In this document: one piece after another, positions 7,822 through 16,542 of the stretch | How positions within the stretch are numbered: the first letter of the stretch is position 1 | How the letters are laid out: each line of letters starts with the position of its first letter | NCBI RefSeq assembly: GCF_002287175.1 | Contig: NZ_LMVM01000001.1 | Coordinates: 62,001 to 126,000, forward strand | Reading direction: 5' to 3' | Source of the DNA: Methanobacterium bryantii | GTDB lineage: Archaea; Methanobacteriota; Methanobacteria; Methanobacteriales; Methanobacteriaceae | DNA: 64,000 nt | Program-made: the position numbers and the translations under genes | Notes under the pieces: generated by a model | Told to the model about the DNA's origin: nothing | Seen by the model: only the letters and a program-made list of their open reading frames with translations | Databases searched by the model: none

Positions 7822-8895
7822 GTGGCAGAAGATGTTATTTTTTTTGGTGCAGGGGCTTCTGTACCTGAAGGAGCACCTGTACAAGGAAACTTATTTGAAA
7901 AGTATTTCTCTTTACAGTTAGATGGCAAGTTTGATGAGATAAATAAAAGATTAAATAGTTTTTTTAAGGATTTTTTTGCAATAGATATTGAAAATGACAA
8001 TTTAAAAAAAATTAATTTTCCAACATTTGAAGAAATATTAGGTATTCTTGAATTATCATTGGATCGGAGGGAAAGTTTCAAAAATTATGGGTTAGACCAT
8101 AACTTTCCAGAAATACAGCAAATTAGGCAAGATTTAATATTTTTAATTGCTATTACAATAGGTGAAGAATTAAAAAAAAGTGAATTATACAAGGATTCAA
8201 ATAAAGATAAAAGATGTCATGAGAAATTAATCAAAAGATTAGTCGATGATGATAATATTTTACATACAGATTTTATTAGTTTAAATTATGATATTATCTT
8301 AGACAATGCATTGACAGATATGCAATCCAAATATAATTTAGATTTAGATTATGGAATCGAATTTACTAATTTTGAAAAAGATTATGGTTGGAGTTATTGG
8401 AGAAGACCCCGTCCCCAAAAAGCTGTCCACCTTTACAAGCCTCATGGTTCCTTGAACTGGCTTTATTGTCCAACGTGTATATCTACAACATTAACTCCAG
8501 AGCAAAAAGGAGTTGTGGAGTTATTTTATAAGCCAAAAGAATGTAAAAATTGTGGAAGTAGAATGATTCCAATTATAATTCCTCCCACGTTTTTTAAGGT
8601 TATGTCTAATAGGTATCTACAAGAAATATGGTATAAAGCGGAAGATGCACTAAAAAATGCTAAAAGGATTTATTTTTGTGGTTATTCTTTTCCAGATGCA
8701 GATATTCATATTAAATATCTTCTAAAAAAAGCAGAACTTAATGGAAATTCTAATCCTGAAATTTATGTAATTAATGGAGAATCTAGAAAAATCAAATCAA
8801 AAGAAACTCAATCAAGATATGAAAGGTTTTTTAAGGGCAATGTTAATTGGACGGGTAAAAAATTTGAGTATTTCTGTGAAAATGACATAAAATAG
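7822..8895 (+). CDS. SIR2-like protein with internal zinc ribbon (defence-type NADase candidate)
   Basis: The 357-residue protein begins with the NAD-binding loop FFGAGASVPEGAP (residues 7-19). It then has SLNYD (153-157), the SIR2 Asn-Asp motif, and KPHGSLNW with His208 at the catalytic position. A zinc ribbon follows (C216, C219, C241, C244), then the late motif CGYSFPDADIHI near 286-297. This pattern is typical of SIR2 domains in anti-phage proteins, which degrade NAD+ when triggered; deacetylase activity is less likely. The GTG start has AAGGGGG 8 bases upstream. The GHKL-ATPase/nuclease gene follows 100 bp downstream, so the two probably act together. The NADase role is inferred from the family. 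Confidence 0.85.
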   Translation: MAEDVIFFGAGASVPEGAPVQGNLFEKYFSLQLDGKFDEINKRLNSFFKDFFAIDIENDNLKKINFPTFEEILGILELSLDRRESFKNYGLDHNFPEIQQIRQDLIFLIAITIGEELKKSELYKDSNKDKRCHEKLIKRLVDDDNILHTDFISLNYDIILDNALTDMQSKYNLDLDYGIEFTNFEKDYGWSYWRRPRPQKAVHLYKPHGSLNWLYCPTCISTTLTPEQKGVVELFYKPKECKNCGSRMIPIIIPPTFFKVMSNRYLQEIWYKAEDALKNAKRIYFCGYSFPDADIHIKYLLKKAELNGNSNPEIYVINGESRKIKSKETQSRYERFFKGNVNWTGKKFEYFCENDIK

Positions 8896-8995
8896 ATTAT
8901 GATAAAATTAGAATTATTAGATGGTTTAAAATATAACTATTAAATTTATAAAAGTTATATGGCTTTAAAACATTAATTTGAAGGAGAGCTATTTA

Positions 8996-10861
8996 ATGGC
9001 AAGGAATACTTTTGGTCCAGAAGTTACTGAAAAAGCATTTAAAGAAAATACTAAACATATTGTTTCCGATCCTTTTAATGCAATTATAGAACTTATTTCT
9101 AATAGTTGGGATGCTGGAGCAGAAAAAATCATCATAACATGGCCTGATGAACGTGGAGAAGAAGTTATACTTGAGGATAATGGCGAGGGGATGACAGAAA
9201 CTGAGTTTAGAGAAATATATCCTAAAATGAGTTATAGTAGATTAAAAGTTAAAGGGAAAGAAGTTTATTTTAGAAGAAAAAGGGAGGGATATAGAGAAGC
9301 ATATGGAAAACATGGTAAAGGAAGATTTGCACCATTTTGTTTTGCCGACTCTTTTATTGTTGAAACTTGGAAAAATGGCCAAAGTTCCAAATTTAAGATA
9401 AAAAGAGATAAAGAATCGGGATTTATAATTGAATTAGTAGAAACGGTGCCTAAAGAAGATAGTGGTACTAAAATATATTTTAAATTAAATGAAAATTATA
9501 GGGATTCAGAAAAAATAAAAAAAGAGATAGGGGCTCGATTTTTAACAGATCCTTTGTTTAGTATAACAATAAATGGTAAAAAAATCGAATTCGATGATTT
9601 AGAAGATAATTTAGATGAAATTCCATGTAAAATTGATAATGAAACTGTTAAAATATTGAAAATAAAATCTAATCAAAAAAGTAGAAACACTCATTTTCAT
9701 GGAGTAACTTGGATACTTGGAAAAAGAAGAATAAAAACTACTAAATGGAATAAAATATTAGATGGTAGGATTGAGGAAGCAAAACAATATGCATATGTAA
9801 TTCATTCTGATATCCTTAAAGATGAACTTAATGAAACAATGAGTGATTTTTCAAAATCAGATAATTCTATAAGAATTCAAAATAAAATTATGGGATGTAT
9901 CAAAAAATCAGTTTCAAAAATAATGGCTGAAGAAAGGAATAATATCAAAAAAAAGATTATAACTGATAATTTGTCACATATAAAAGCTATGGGTAGTATT
10001 GATCAAGATGAAGTTGGTCAATTCATATCTGAATTACAAGAAGTACGTACTGCAATTAATCCTACTGATCTTAAAGCTGCAACTGAAGTATTTATTAAAA
10101 TTAAGCAATCTAAAAATGGAGAAAAACTCTTTCATCAACTCAATAAATTAACTATAAAAGATTTTGATATTTTAAGCGAAATTCTTGAAAAGTGGACTAT
10201 CAAAGAAGCGAGAGTGGTCCTTGGTTTAATACGATCCAGATTAGATTTAATTGAAGAATTAGAATTAAAATGCGATAATCCTACAACTTTAGAATTACAG
10301 GAGCTACAACCTTTATTTGAAGATGGTCTTTGGATTTTTGGTCCGGAATATGAATCAATCGAGTTTACATCTAATAAAAGTTTAACAACCGTTGTTATTT
10401 CACTTTTGAAAAAGAAAGGTATTAAAATTAAAGAATCAAGATTAAGGCCGGATTTTGTGGTTCTTCCTGACTCAGCTATAAGTTTTCATTCATGTAATGA
10501 AATAGACAAAATATTGTTTATTGAACTTAAAAGAGGAGGGTTCAAAGTTGATTTGGATGAACGTACTCAAGTTGAGAAATATATTAATATACTTGTTAAT
10601 GAAGGAGCTATTTCTGAAAGTACCATGATTGAAGCATATGTTCTAGGAAGTACAGTTGTATGCGAGGAAGTTGAAGTGGGTAAACGAAAAAATATTAAAA
10701 TTATCCCAATGCAATATCATAAAATTTTAGATAAAGCAGAAAAACGGTTATTAAACTTAAGGAAAAAAATAGAGGAAGAAAAAAATATAAAAGATGAGCC
10801 AACTGATCCTGCAATTAAAGAGACACTTGCCCAGAAGACAATTGTGGATTATTATAAATGA
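8996..10861 (+). CDS. GHKL (Hsp90/MORC-like) ATPase fused to a Shedu-like DUF4263 nuclease domain
   Basis: The 621-residue protein has an N-terminal GHKL ATPase. The N box is FNAIIELISNSWDAGA (Glu32, Asn36, Asp39), the G1 box DNGEGM (61-66) and the G2-like GKHGKGRF (104-111). A helical middle leads to a C-terminal domain (about 430-575) with 'LQPLFEDGLWIFGPEYE', RPDFVV (Asp486), IELKRGG (Glu510, Lys512) and Gln525. This is the layout of PD-(D/E)XK nucleases of the DUF4263/Shedu SduA type. The ATG at 8996 has AAGGAG 9 bases upstream. It follows the SIR2 gene in the same direction. Such a fusion fits a defence effector: ATP-dependent clamp plus nuclease. The function is inferred. Confidence 0.8.
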   Translation: MARNTFGPEVTEKAFKENTKHIVSDPFNAIIELISNSWDAGAEKIIITWPDERGEEVILEDNGEGMTETEFREIYPKMSYSRLKVKGKEVYFRRKREGYREAYGKHGKGRFAPFCFADSFIVETWKNGQSSKFKIKRDKESGFIIELVETVPKEDSGTKIYFKLNENYRDSEKIKKEIGARFLTDPLFSITINGKKIEFDDLEDNLDEIPCKIDNETVKILKIKSNQKSRNTHFHGVTWILGKRRIKTTKWNKILDGRIEEAKQYAYVIHSDILKDELNETMSDFSKSDNSIRIQNKIMGCIKKSVSKIMAEERNNIKKKIITDNLSHIKAMGSIDQDEVGQFISELQEVRTAINPTDLKAATEVFIKIKQSKNGEKLFHQLNKLTIKDFDILSEILEKWTIKEARVVLGLIRSRLDLIEELELKCDNPTTLELQELQPLFEDGLWIFGPEYESIEFTSNKSLTTVVISLLKKKGIKIKESRLRPDFVVLPDSAISFHSCNEIDKILFIELKRGGFKVDLDERTQVEKYINILVNEGAISESTMIEAYVLGSTVVCEEVEVGKRKNIKIIPMQYHKILDKAEKRLLNLRKKIEEEKNIKDEPTDPAIKETLAQKTIVDYYK

Positions 10862-11090
10862 TATTATTTTTCATCTTTTCCAATATTTCAATTAATTTTT
10901 TTAAATGAACTTTTTGTATTGCTATTTTATATTGCGGATAAAATGTAAATGGAATGTTTAAATTAAAACAGGAATCTATAAATTCCTTTAAATCTTCTTT
11001 TAGGCAGAATTCTAAGCAATAAGATTCTCTAAATTCAAATATTTCTTCATAAAAAGTATATCTCTCATTTAACCATTTTTTCTTATCCAT
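10815..11090 (-). CDS. unknown 91-residue protein overlapping the GHKL-nuclease gene tail to tail
   Basis: The frame starts MDKKKWLNERYTFYEEIFEF with AAGGAGAAATGAT upstream at good spacing, so this internal ATG is preferred to an upstream one at 11213. The product is a small mixed-charge protein with aromatic residues early and a Lys/Leu-rich C-terminal helix. No family is recognised. Its last 47 bp overlap the 3' end of the convergent GHKL-nuclease gene, which could bring antisense effects. The sequence just upstream of it is the decayed repeat copy at 11110-11245. Confidence 0.55.
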   Translation of the reverse strand: MDKKKWLNERYTFYEEIFEFRESYCLEFCLKEDLKEFIDSCFNLNIPFTFYPQYKIAIQKVHLKKLIEILEKMKNNIIYNNPQLSSGQVSL

Positions 11091-11109
11091 ACTATCATTT
11101 CTCCTTATT

Positions 11110-11245
11110 AACTTTTTCCATCTTTTACTTAAAAAAATTAGACTGACATTTCTAGATAACATAGAAGTTTCACCTTTCAACGAGTAAGTAAGGTTTAGGT
11201 GAATCTTCTTCAACTACTTCCGTGAGATGCATATATTCATTTTTG
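11110..11245 (-). repeat. second, frameshifted copy of the 5.5-kb gene remnant
   Basis: Read on the minus strand, the frame gives NEYMHLTEVVEE and then, after a shift, LTYSLKGETSMLSRNVSLI. The other copy (5547-5699) reads RYMHLMEAI and LKGETFHVCKGAV. Both copies continue in similar AAGTAAAA-TGGAAAAA sequence. They form direct repeats about 5.6 kb apart on either side of the defence-like island. Confidence 0.5.
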
Positions 11246-11367
11246 GAGTAATCTATGGTTTAAATGCATGTTAATTTTATATAGTCAGCCCCTTAAAGAT
11301 TAATATTTTAATTCAATATTAAATAAACAGTGTTAGAGCATTTGAAAATTACTTATTTTTAGATAGT

Positions 11368-11411
11368 TTAAAAATTGGAAATTTTTAACCTTCAGAAATT
11401 GTAAATTTCTG
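11368..11411. repeat. pair of small hairpins (dispersed palindrome family)
   Basis: TTAAAAATT-GGA-AATTTTTAA (11368-11388) and CAGAAATT-GTA-AATTTCTG (11393-11411) are perfect 9-bp and 8-bp stems with 3-base loops. They have the same design as the array at 37.46-37.90 kb. They lie upstream of the interrupted dcd 5' end. Nothing else was recognised in 11246-11549 beyond an AT-rich promoter-like stretch. Confidence 0.6.
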
Positions 11412-11549
11412 CAAGTGAAAAGATTTTATTAAATTTAATCTATTTTTAATTAATTACAGCCGGCACGCTCTAGATCTGACTGAAACGAAGTATTTATTAG
11501 TTTTTAAGATAATTATAAGATATTCAAATATTTCTAAAAGGCGATAATC

Positions 11550-11600
11550 ATGCTAGGCGAAAAAGAATGCCTTAAATCTTCATTTTACCTGCTTTTTTGA
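11550..11600 (+). pseudogene. severed 5' end of the dCTP deaminase gene (left junction)
   Basis: AAGGCGATAATC precedes an ATG that reads MLGEKECLKSSFYLLF and stops. The first residues, MLGEKE, are those expected before LIKLFPDF of the dCTP deaminase/dUTPase gene that resumes at 22362. After GAAT the sequence is that of the integrated element. The native promoter and ribosome site of dcd were therefore left here and now point toward the integrase gene. Confidence 0.75.
11553..11568 (+). repeat. attL core (16-bp direct repeat)
   Basis: CTAGGCGAAAAAGAAT is identical to 22362-22377. It encodes codons 2-7 of the interrupted dcd gene. The bases on either side differ between the two copies, which sets the core length at 16 bp. 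Confidence 0.85.
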
Positions 11601-11700
11601 TGTAACTTCATCATAATAAATAATATACTGTTATTTTTAAGACAGGTACAAACCGTTACCATCCATTTATTAATGCATATTAATGAAGAACGGTGGTAAA

Positions 11701-12876
11701 ATGAAGAAATCCCATAAAGTAGAAGATGAAGACATATTTAAAGACTTTTGTTTTGATCGTGAAATACGAACCAGTACTATAGATAATTATCGAAATGCTT
11801 TACAGAAATATTCTAATTTTACAAATAAGACATTAAAAGAGTTAATTAGAGAAGCAGAGGATGAAGAAGATTCTGGAATAAGATTAAAAAGACGTAAGAT
11901 TAATAAATATTTAAGGAATTTTAAAGTAAGTCTTAAAGAATCCGATCTGTCTGAAAGTACAATAGAACTAACAATTCTACTGGTAAAATCTTTTTATAGA
12001 GAAAATGAAATTGAAATACCAAGAAATAACAGAAAATCAGTTAAAAAAATACGAAGGCAGGAAACAATAGATGATCTTCCTAAAATGGAAGAAATAAGAA
12101 GATTTATGGAAAAATTAAATAGTGTATATAAAGCTATGACAGTACTTTGTTTGAGTAGTGGAATGGGAGCGAGTGAAGTTACCAGTTTAACATTTAAGCA
12201 TCTATATAAAGCAACTTCAATTAAACCATATCCTGAAACAATAACTCAATTAATAGATCAATTAAAAGCTAAAGGCAATTTTATTCCAACATGGAACGTT
12301 AAAAGGGTTAAAAGAAATTTTGAATACGTTACTTTTTCATCGCCTGAATCAATAGAACGTATAATTAACTATTTAGAGGATTTGCAGTTTAAATTTGAAG
12401 ATTATAAACCTCAACCTAAAGATAAACTTTTTAGGGGGTTAAAATTTAATAATCCACTAATAGCTAACGATTTCTTAGCTATGTATACAAATAAAAATAA
12501 ACAATACTCTTTCAGGAAAACCGAAAATAACCGTAATGTAATAAGAGTGCATTCCCTAAGAAAATTTTTTGCTTCAACTTTAGAAGCTAATAAAATACCA
12601 CATTTAACTACAAGACAATTATTGGGACATAACATAGATTCTACTACGTCAGCATACTTTAAACCTGATATAAATAGTTTAAAGAGAGAATATAGTCAAA
12701 TCGTAGACAAATTAATAACAACTAATCAAGATGTAATTATAATTAACCCTTATGAAGACATTAAACAAGAGATGGATACATTAAAAGGGTTTGTTTTAGA
12801 AAGTGGTAAGCTACCTGAAGAGTATAGAGATATGATTCTTAAAGATCAAATGAAATTGAATCAAGAAGGAATGTAA
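11701..12876 (+). CDS. tyrosine recombinase (phage-type integrase) of the element
   Basis: This 391-residue protein has an N-terminal SAM-like/core-binding region and a C-terminal catalytic domain. Catalytic-type motifs are visible: SGMGASEVTSLTFKHL (first Arg position substituted or displaced), VIRVHSLRKFFAST (HxLR box), TTRQLLGHNIDSTTSAYFKPD (LLGH, then the Tyr). The C-terminal ~50 residues form a helical tail. The ATG at 11701 with GGTGG just upstream is preferred to the ATG at 11683. The gene lies 130 bp from attL, so it most likely integrates and excises this element. The apparent Ser/Glu (GASE) at the Arg-I box is odd for the family. Confidence 0.88.
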   Translation: MKKSHKVEDEDIFKDFCFDREIRTSTIDNYRNALQKYSNFTNKTLKELIREAEDEEDSGIRLKRRKINKYLRNFKVSLKESDLSESTIELTILLVKSFYRENEIEIPRNNRKSVKKIRRQETIDDLPKMEEIRRFMEKLNSVYKAMTVLCLSSGMGASEVTSLTFKHLYKATSIKPYPETITQLIDQLKAKGNFIPTWNVKRVKRNFEYVTFSSPESIERIINYLEDLQFKFEDYKPQPKDKLFRGLKFNNPLIANDFLAMYTNKNKQYSFRKTENNRNVIRVHSLRKFFASTLEANKIPHLTTRQLLGHNIDSTTSAYFKPDINSLKREYSQIVDKLITTNQDVIIINPYEDIKQEMDTLKGFVLESGKLPEEYRDMILKDQMKLNQEGM

Positions 12877-12954
12877 GAAATTTTTAACTATTTTTTTAAA
12901 CATTTTTTTTAAAAAATTTTTTGATACAATCTTTTATAATCTCTTGAAATATCA

Positions 12955-13653
12955 TTAAATAAAAATAGGCATTTTTAAAATAGGTATATTATTTATTGGA
13001 TTTACTTTAATAGGCTTAGGAATTTTATAACCTTTAAGCTCTAAAGCTTTTATAATATCTTTTAAAACATCATCACTATTAGAAACACTTAAAATACTAT
13101 TTGGAGAACCATCTAATTTATCATAATATTCTTTATTGAGTCTTTTATTCCATACATAATTAGTTATAACGTATTTTAAAGAAGTACCATATTTTATATG
13201 ATCTATACCATCTATATAATCTATACCAAAACCTATCGGTTTATGTTTTGGTTTATTTTCGCTTAATAAAAATATGTGGTAACCATCATTAGGTGTTTTA
13301 ACTGAGTATGTATCAGTTATTATGTCTTCTATGGCTTCTTTGAATATTTCTATTGGTATAAGTTCGGGTATAATGTCTGAAAGTTCTGGTAAAATGTTTG
13401 AATATGATAAAAGTTTAGAATAATTTAGTTTATCTATATCTATTACTACTAAATATCTATCCAATTCTTTTATATAATCACATAATATAGCTGTTGGATA
13501 TTTTAGGTCTTTAAAACCTTTATAATCTTTTGGTTGTTCGTATATATTTATGCTTGGATATTTATTAGATTTACCTGATAATACTTGCCCTTTGTGGGAT
13601 ATTGCTATTTTCTTAGCGTGTTTAAAAACTTCTTTATAATTATATTCTTTCAT
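12955..13653 (-). CDS. stand-alone PrimPol-domain protein (paralogue of the element's primase-helicase N-terminus)
   Basis: The 232 residues align along their length with the first ~210 residues of the 764-residue primase-helicase: 'YKEVFKHAKKIAI' vs 'FTEVFKYAKKIAL', 'AILCDYIKELDRYLVVIDID' vs 'AIICDYIKELNQYLVVIDLD', 'TYSVKTPNDGYHIFLLS' vs 'TYSVRTGSGGIHVYLLS'. The metal-binding D-x-D and the His motif are kept, so it may still be active as a primase or a dominant regulator. It has no helicase domain. AGGTGAT precedes the ATG. It lies 372 bp downstream of the large gene on the same strand. Confidence 0.75.
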   Translation of the reverse strand: MKEYNYKEVFKHAKKIAISHKGQVLSGKSNKYPSINIYEQPKDYKGFKDLKYPTAILCDYIKELDRYLVVIDIDKLNYSKLLSYSNILPELSDIIPELIPIEIFKEAIEDIITDTYSVKTPNDGYHIFLLSENKPKHKPIGFGIDYIDGIDHIKYGTSLKYVITNYVWNKRLNKEYYDKLDGSPNSILSVSNSDDVLKDIIKALELKGYKIPKPIKVNPINNIPILKMPIFI

Positions 13654-14025
13654 AATTCATCACCTGTAGTTTAATTTATTATTTAATCTTCTATAATTCC
13701 TTGAAATCGTTAATGAATTGATTAATTTAAAAAATAAGAATTTAAAGAATGTTTAGAAAAAATTTAAAAAAAAATAAGTCCACGGTATTATAATGATATT
13801 TCTAAAAAAGCAGGGTTTATTTATTATTTTTTAGAAGTACTCTATAAAAGTGGACAGTGTGGACAGTAAAAACGTACTTTTCTATTTAGTAAATTTTTTT
13901 AAAATTTTTTAAATTATTTTTTACCAACTCAAAAAGTTGTGGATTACTGTCTTTAGTGTCCAGTCTAATGTCGAAAAAAATTGAAGATGGATTTAACCTG
14001 TGGTGTACTTTTCAAATTATCATCA
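13654..14025. other. intergenic region with GTGGACAGT repeats between the two PrimPol genes
   Basis: A tandem direct repeat GTGGACAGT-GTGGACAGT lies at 13850-13867. Partial inverted copies (ACTGTC at 13946-13951 and AGTGTCC at 13955-13961) lie about 90 bp away in AT-rich DNA. The element-specific string TGTCGAAAAAAA is at 13969-13980, just past the stop of the primase-helicase gene, where it reads as a T-run on that strand. A replication origin or operator is possible. Confidence 0.4.
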
Positions 14026-16320
14026 TCAATACAGTGAACTTGTACTTTCTGTAAATATTGTTTGGCTTTGTTGATTTATTTCTGGATTAAAAACATATTT
14101 CCAATGGTCTTTTAATCTTATACATTCATATATGGATATTTTATCTCCATTTACAGTCTTTCTTCTGTCATAAAATCCTGCTTTGTCCATTGCTTTGTTT
14201 ATTGCTTTAATTGATGGATTTCTGTGCTCACTGCTTATTAATCCATTTTTATAAGCTTCTTTACACCATTGTTTAATGTATCTGTGTACTTCTTTTTTCT
14301 CTAAATAGTCGGTTTCTTCATATGATTCTTCAAATATTTCTTCTATTCCACATTTAAGAGGATAAGCTTTAAAATCATATTCTCTTTTCATTCTCTGCTC
14401 ATCTTCTTTAGTTGTTAATGGTTCATCTAATTTATCTAAATAAAGATTTATACTATTGTAGATTAGCCATTCTATACCGTCTTTATCGTATTTACCTGAA
14501 AGTATATCTGATTGTAGATATTCATCTTTATCTTCATAAGATATTTCATTATCAGCATGAATTAATAATAGTCTTCTTTCTATGCCTGTTCCTATCATTG
14601 GAGGTAGTGTGTTTCCATTTGCGAATAATTTAGGTATTTGTTCGGCTTCTGCTTGGATGCTGTTATTTTCCCCTTTGATTTCAACCTGTAAACCATTACC
14701 TGTAATGATACTGTTTAAATTTCCTATTCCTTTTAACATCCCATTACTAATATCATCATCTATATTTATTGCTTTCCCAATTAAAGGATGTAAAGTAAAT
14801 CTTTCATTTTTAACTATTGTCTGCGTCTTTATTTCTGAAAAATTACCTGTAAACATCCTTTTTAATATAGTTGTTAATGTGGATTTACCTGTACCTGATT
14901 CACCTTGCACCATTACCATTTTACCTATCCGATTACTACCCATAAAGGCATGTCCTACAGCCCTTAACCATAATTCTTTATTATTAGGATATTTCGGATC
15001 ATATAATATTTCATCTATTAGTTCACCTATTCGCCCTGATCTCGCATTTGGATTCCAATCAAAAGGTAATGTTAATTTGGGTATTTCTTCTAATTCCTCT
15101 TTATTTGGATTAAATTCTCTTGTTAGTGTGTTTAAATAGCCATTATTGAAAATAATTATATTATAATTCCTTTTTATATGATTAGTTATGTATTTGAGTA
15201 CATTTTTACACTTTGCCGATGAAATTTGATTACTTCCAAATTCATTATTCATAAATGCCTCAATTCTTATATTGTCAATTTCATTTATAGTCCCATCTTC
15301 TAGTCTTTCATAGTATTTCATTACTTTTGGATCTTTGTATAATGTTAATTCATGATTTAAGAAGTCCGATAGTTCTTTATTACTTGGCTCTTGTTGTTTG
15401 GCTAATTTCCTCATAATTACACTTTTTAAATCTAATTCATCTCCTACTACTAAACTTTCTAATTCCCTTAAATCTGAACCATTTAAATGATCTTTTAGAG
15501 CATTCCAACCTCTTAAATCATTAATATTCATTTTATATGCTCTATTTACTACTTTTAATCGTTCATTTAATTCTTCATCATTTTTAAAAGCTGTTCTAAT
15601 TATTTGAACTGTGGTTTCATATTTAAACTTCTGTTTCCGAAGATAACCTGAAATAGCAAGTGCCAGATCATTTCTATGTCCTTCACGTAAATTTCTACTA
15701 ATTATATCAGCTATTTGTGATGTATATCCTGTTAATGGGCTTATTTTATATCCTTTTTCTTCTAATATTTTTAATAGCTCGTTTAGTACTTCATCAGTAT
15801 TCTTAACTGAAAATATAATATCTGGAGATTCTTCTAATTTGGTATAATGTATTTTATTACCGTATTTGTCATAAATAAAATCAGATACAACATATTTTCC
15901 TTTCATATTCCCTGTATTGGTTTGATAATCGATATTAACGCGTGGTTGTTTTGCTCTTGGCTTTTCGTTAGATAGTAAATATACATGTATTCCGCCTGAT
16001 CCAGTTCTTACACTGTATGTTTGATTTATTACTGGTTTCATACAGTCTTCTAATACCTCTAATGGTATATGTTCGCTGTTTGGTTTGGGTATATCTAAAT
16101 CAATTACTACTAAATACTGATTTAATTCTTTGATATAATCACAAATAATTGCAGTACCATAATTTTCATCATTGAATCCTGTATAATCTGATGGTAGTTT
16201 ATCCCAGTTTATACATGGTATTTTGGAAGGTCTACCTGCCATTACTTGATCTTTAGATGCTAATGCTATCTTTTTAGCATATTTAAAAACTTCTGTAAAT
16301 TTAAATTCTTTATCTTCCAT
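14026..16320 (-). CDS. PrimPol-helicase replication protein (bifunctional primase/polymerase plus SF3/D5-like ATPase)
   Basis: This 764-residue protein has an N-terminal PrimPol domain (about 1-210) with VVIDLD (metal-binding D-x-D) and SVRTGSGGIHVYLL (catalytic His). A linker with 'ISRNLREGHRNDLALAISGYLRK' is the primase C-terminal (PriCT-like) signature. A D5/SF3-type AAA+ helicase (about 430-620) has Walker A QGESGTGKST, a Walker B-like NIDDDIS and the arginine-bearing TGIERRLLLIHAD. A winged-helix-like tail follows. It would prime and unwind the element's DNA. AAGGTGTATAA precedes the ATG. It is the main replication gene of the element, and a truncated paralogue lies downstream. Confidence 0.88.
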   Translation of the reverse strand: MEDKEFKFTEVFKYAKKIALASKDQVMAGRPSKIPCINWDKLPSDYTGFNDENYGTAIICDYIKELNQYLVVIDLDIPKPNSEHIPLEVLEDCMKPVINQTYSVRTGSGGIHVYLLSNEKPRAKQPRVNIDYQTNTGNMKGKYVVSDFIYDKYGNKIHYTKLEESPDIIFSVKNTDEVLNELLKILEEKGYKISPLTGYTSQIADIISRNLREGHRNDLALAISGYLRKQKFKYETTVQIIRTAFKNDEELNERLKVVNRAYKMNINDLRGWNALKDHLNGSDLRELESLVVGDELDLKSVIMRKLAKQQEPSNKELSDFLNHELTLYKDPKVMKYYERLEDGTINEIDNIRIEAFMNNEFGSNQISSAKCKNVLKYITNHIKRNYNIIIFNNGYLNTLTREFNPNKEELEEIPKLTLPFDWNPNARSGRIGELIDEILYDPKYPNNKELWLRAVGHAFMGSNRIGKMVMVQGESGTGKSTLTTILKRMFTGNFSEIKTQTIVKNERFTLHPLIGKAINIDDDISNGMLKGIGNLNSIITGNGLQVEIKGENNSIQAEAEQIPKLFANGNTLPPMIGTGIERRLLLIHADNEISYEDKDEYLQSDILSGKYDKDGIEWLIYNSINLYLDKLDEPLTTKEDEQRMKREYDFKAYPLKCGIEEIFEESYEETDYLEKKEVHRYIKQWCKEAYKNGLISSEHRNPSIKAINKAMDKAGFYDRRKTVNGDKISIYECIRLKDHWKYVFNPEINQQSQTIFTESTSSLY

Positions 16321-16542
16321 TTATACACCTTCTTTATCCATTTTCCAACGATTCCAATGTATTTTTAAAATATCTGCATAAGCACAGATATTTTTTATAA
16401 AATAAAATTCATCAATCATTATAATGCATTTATAAAAAGATAGCAACGTTTTTAAAAGTTTTTAGAATCGTTATAAAAAATTTGAGTTCAAAAAATACGA
16501 TATTATTTACAATTGTCGAAAAAAAATTAGAAAATTAAAATA

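Noticed and set aside
11460..11500. CCGGCACGCTCTAGATCTGA near the left junction considered as a tRNA end used for integration.
   Set aside because: No cloverleaf, anticodon arm or T-loop could be built. The 16-bp repeat places the integration site inside dcd instead.
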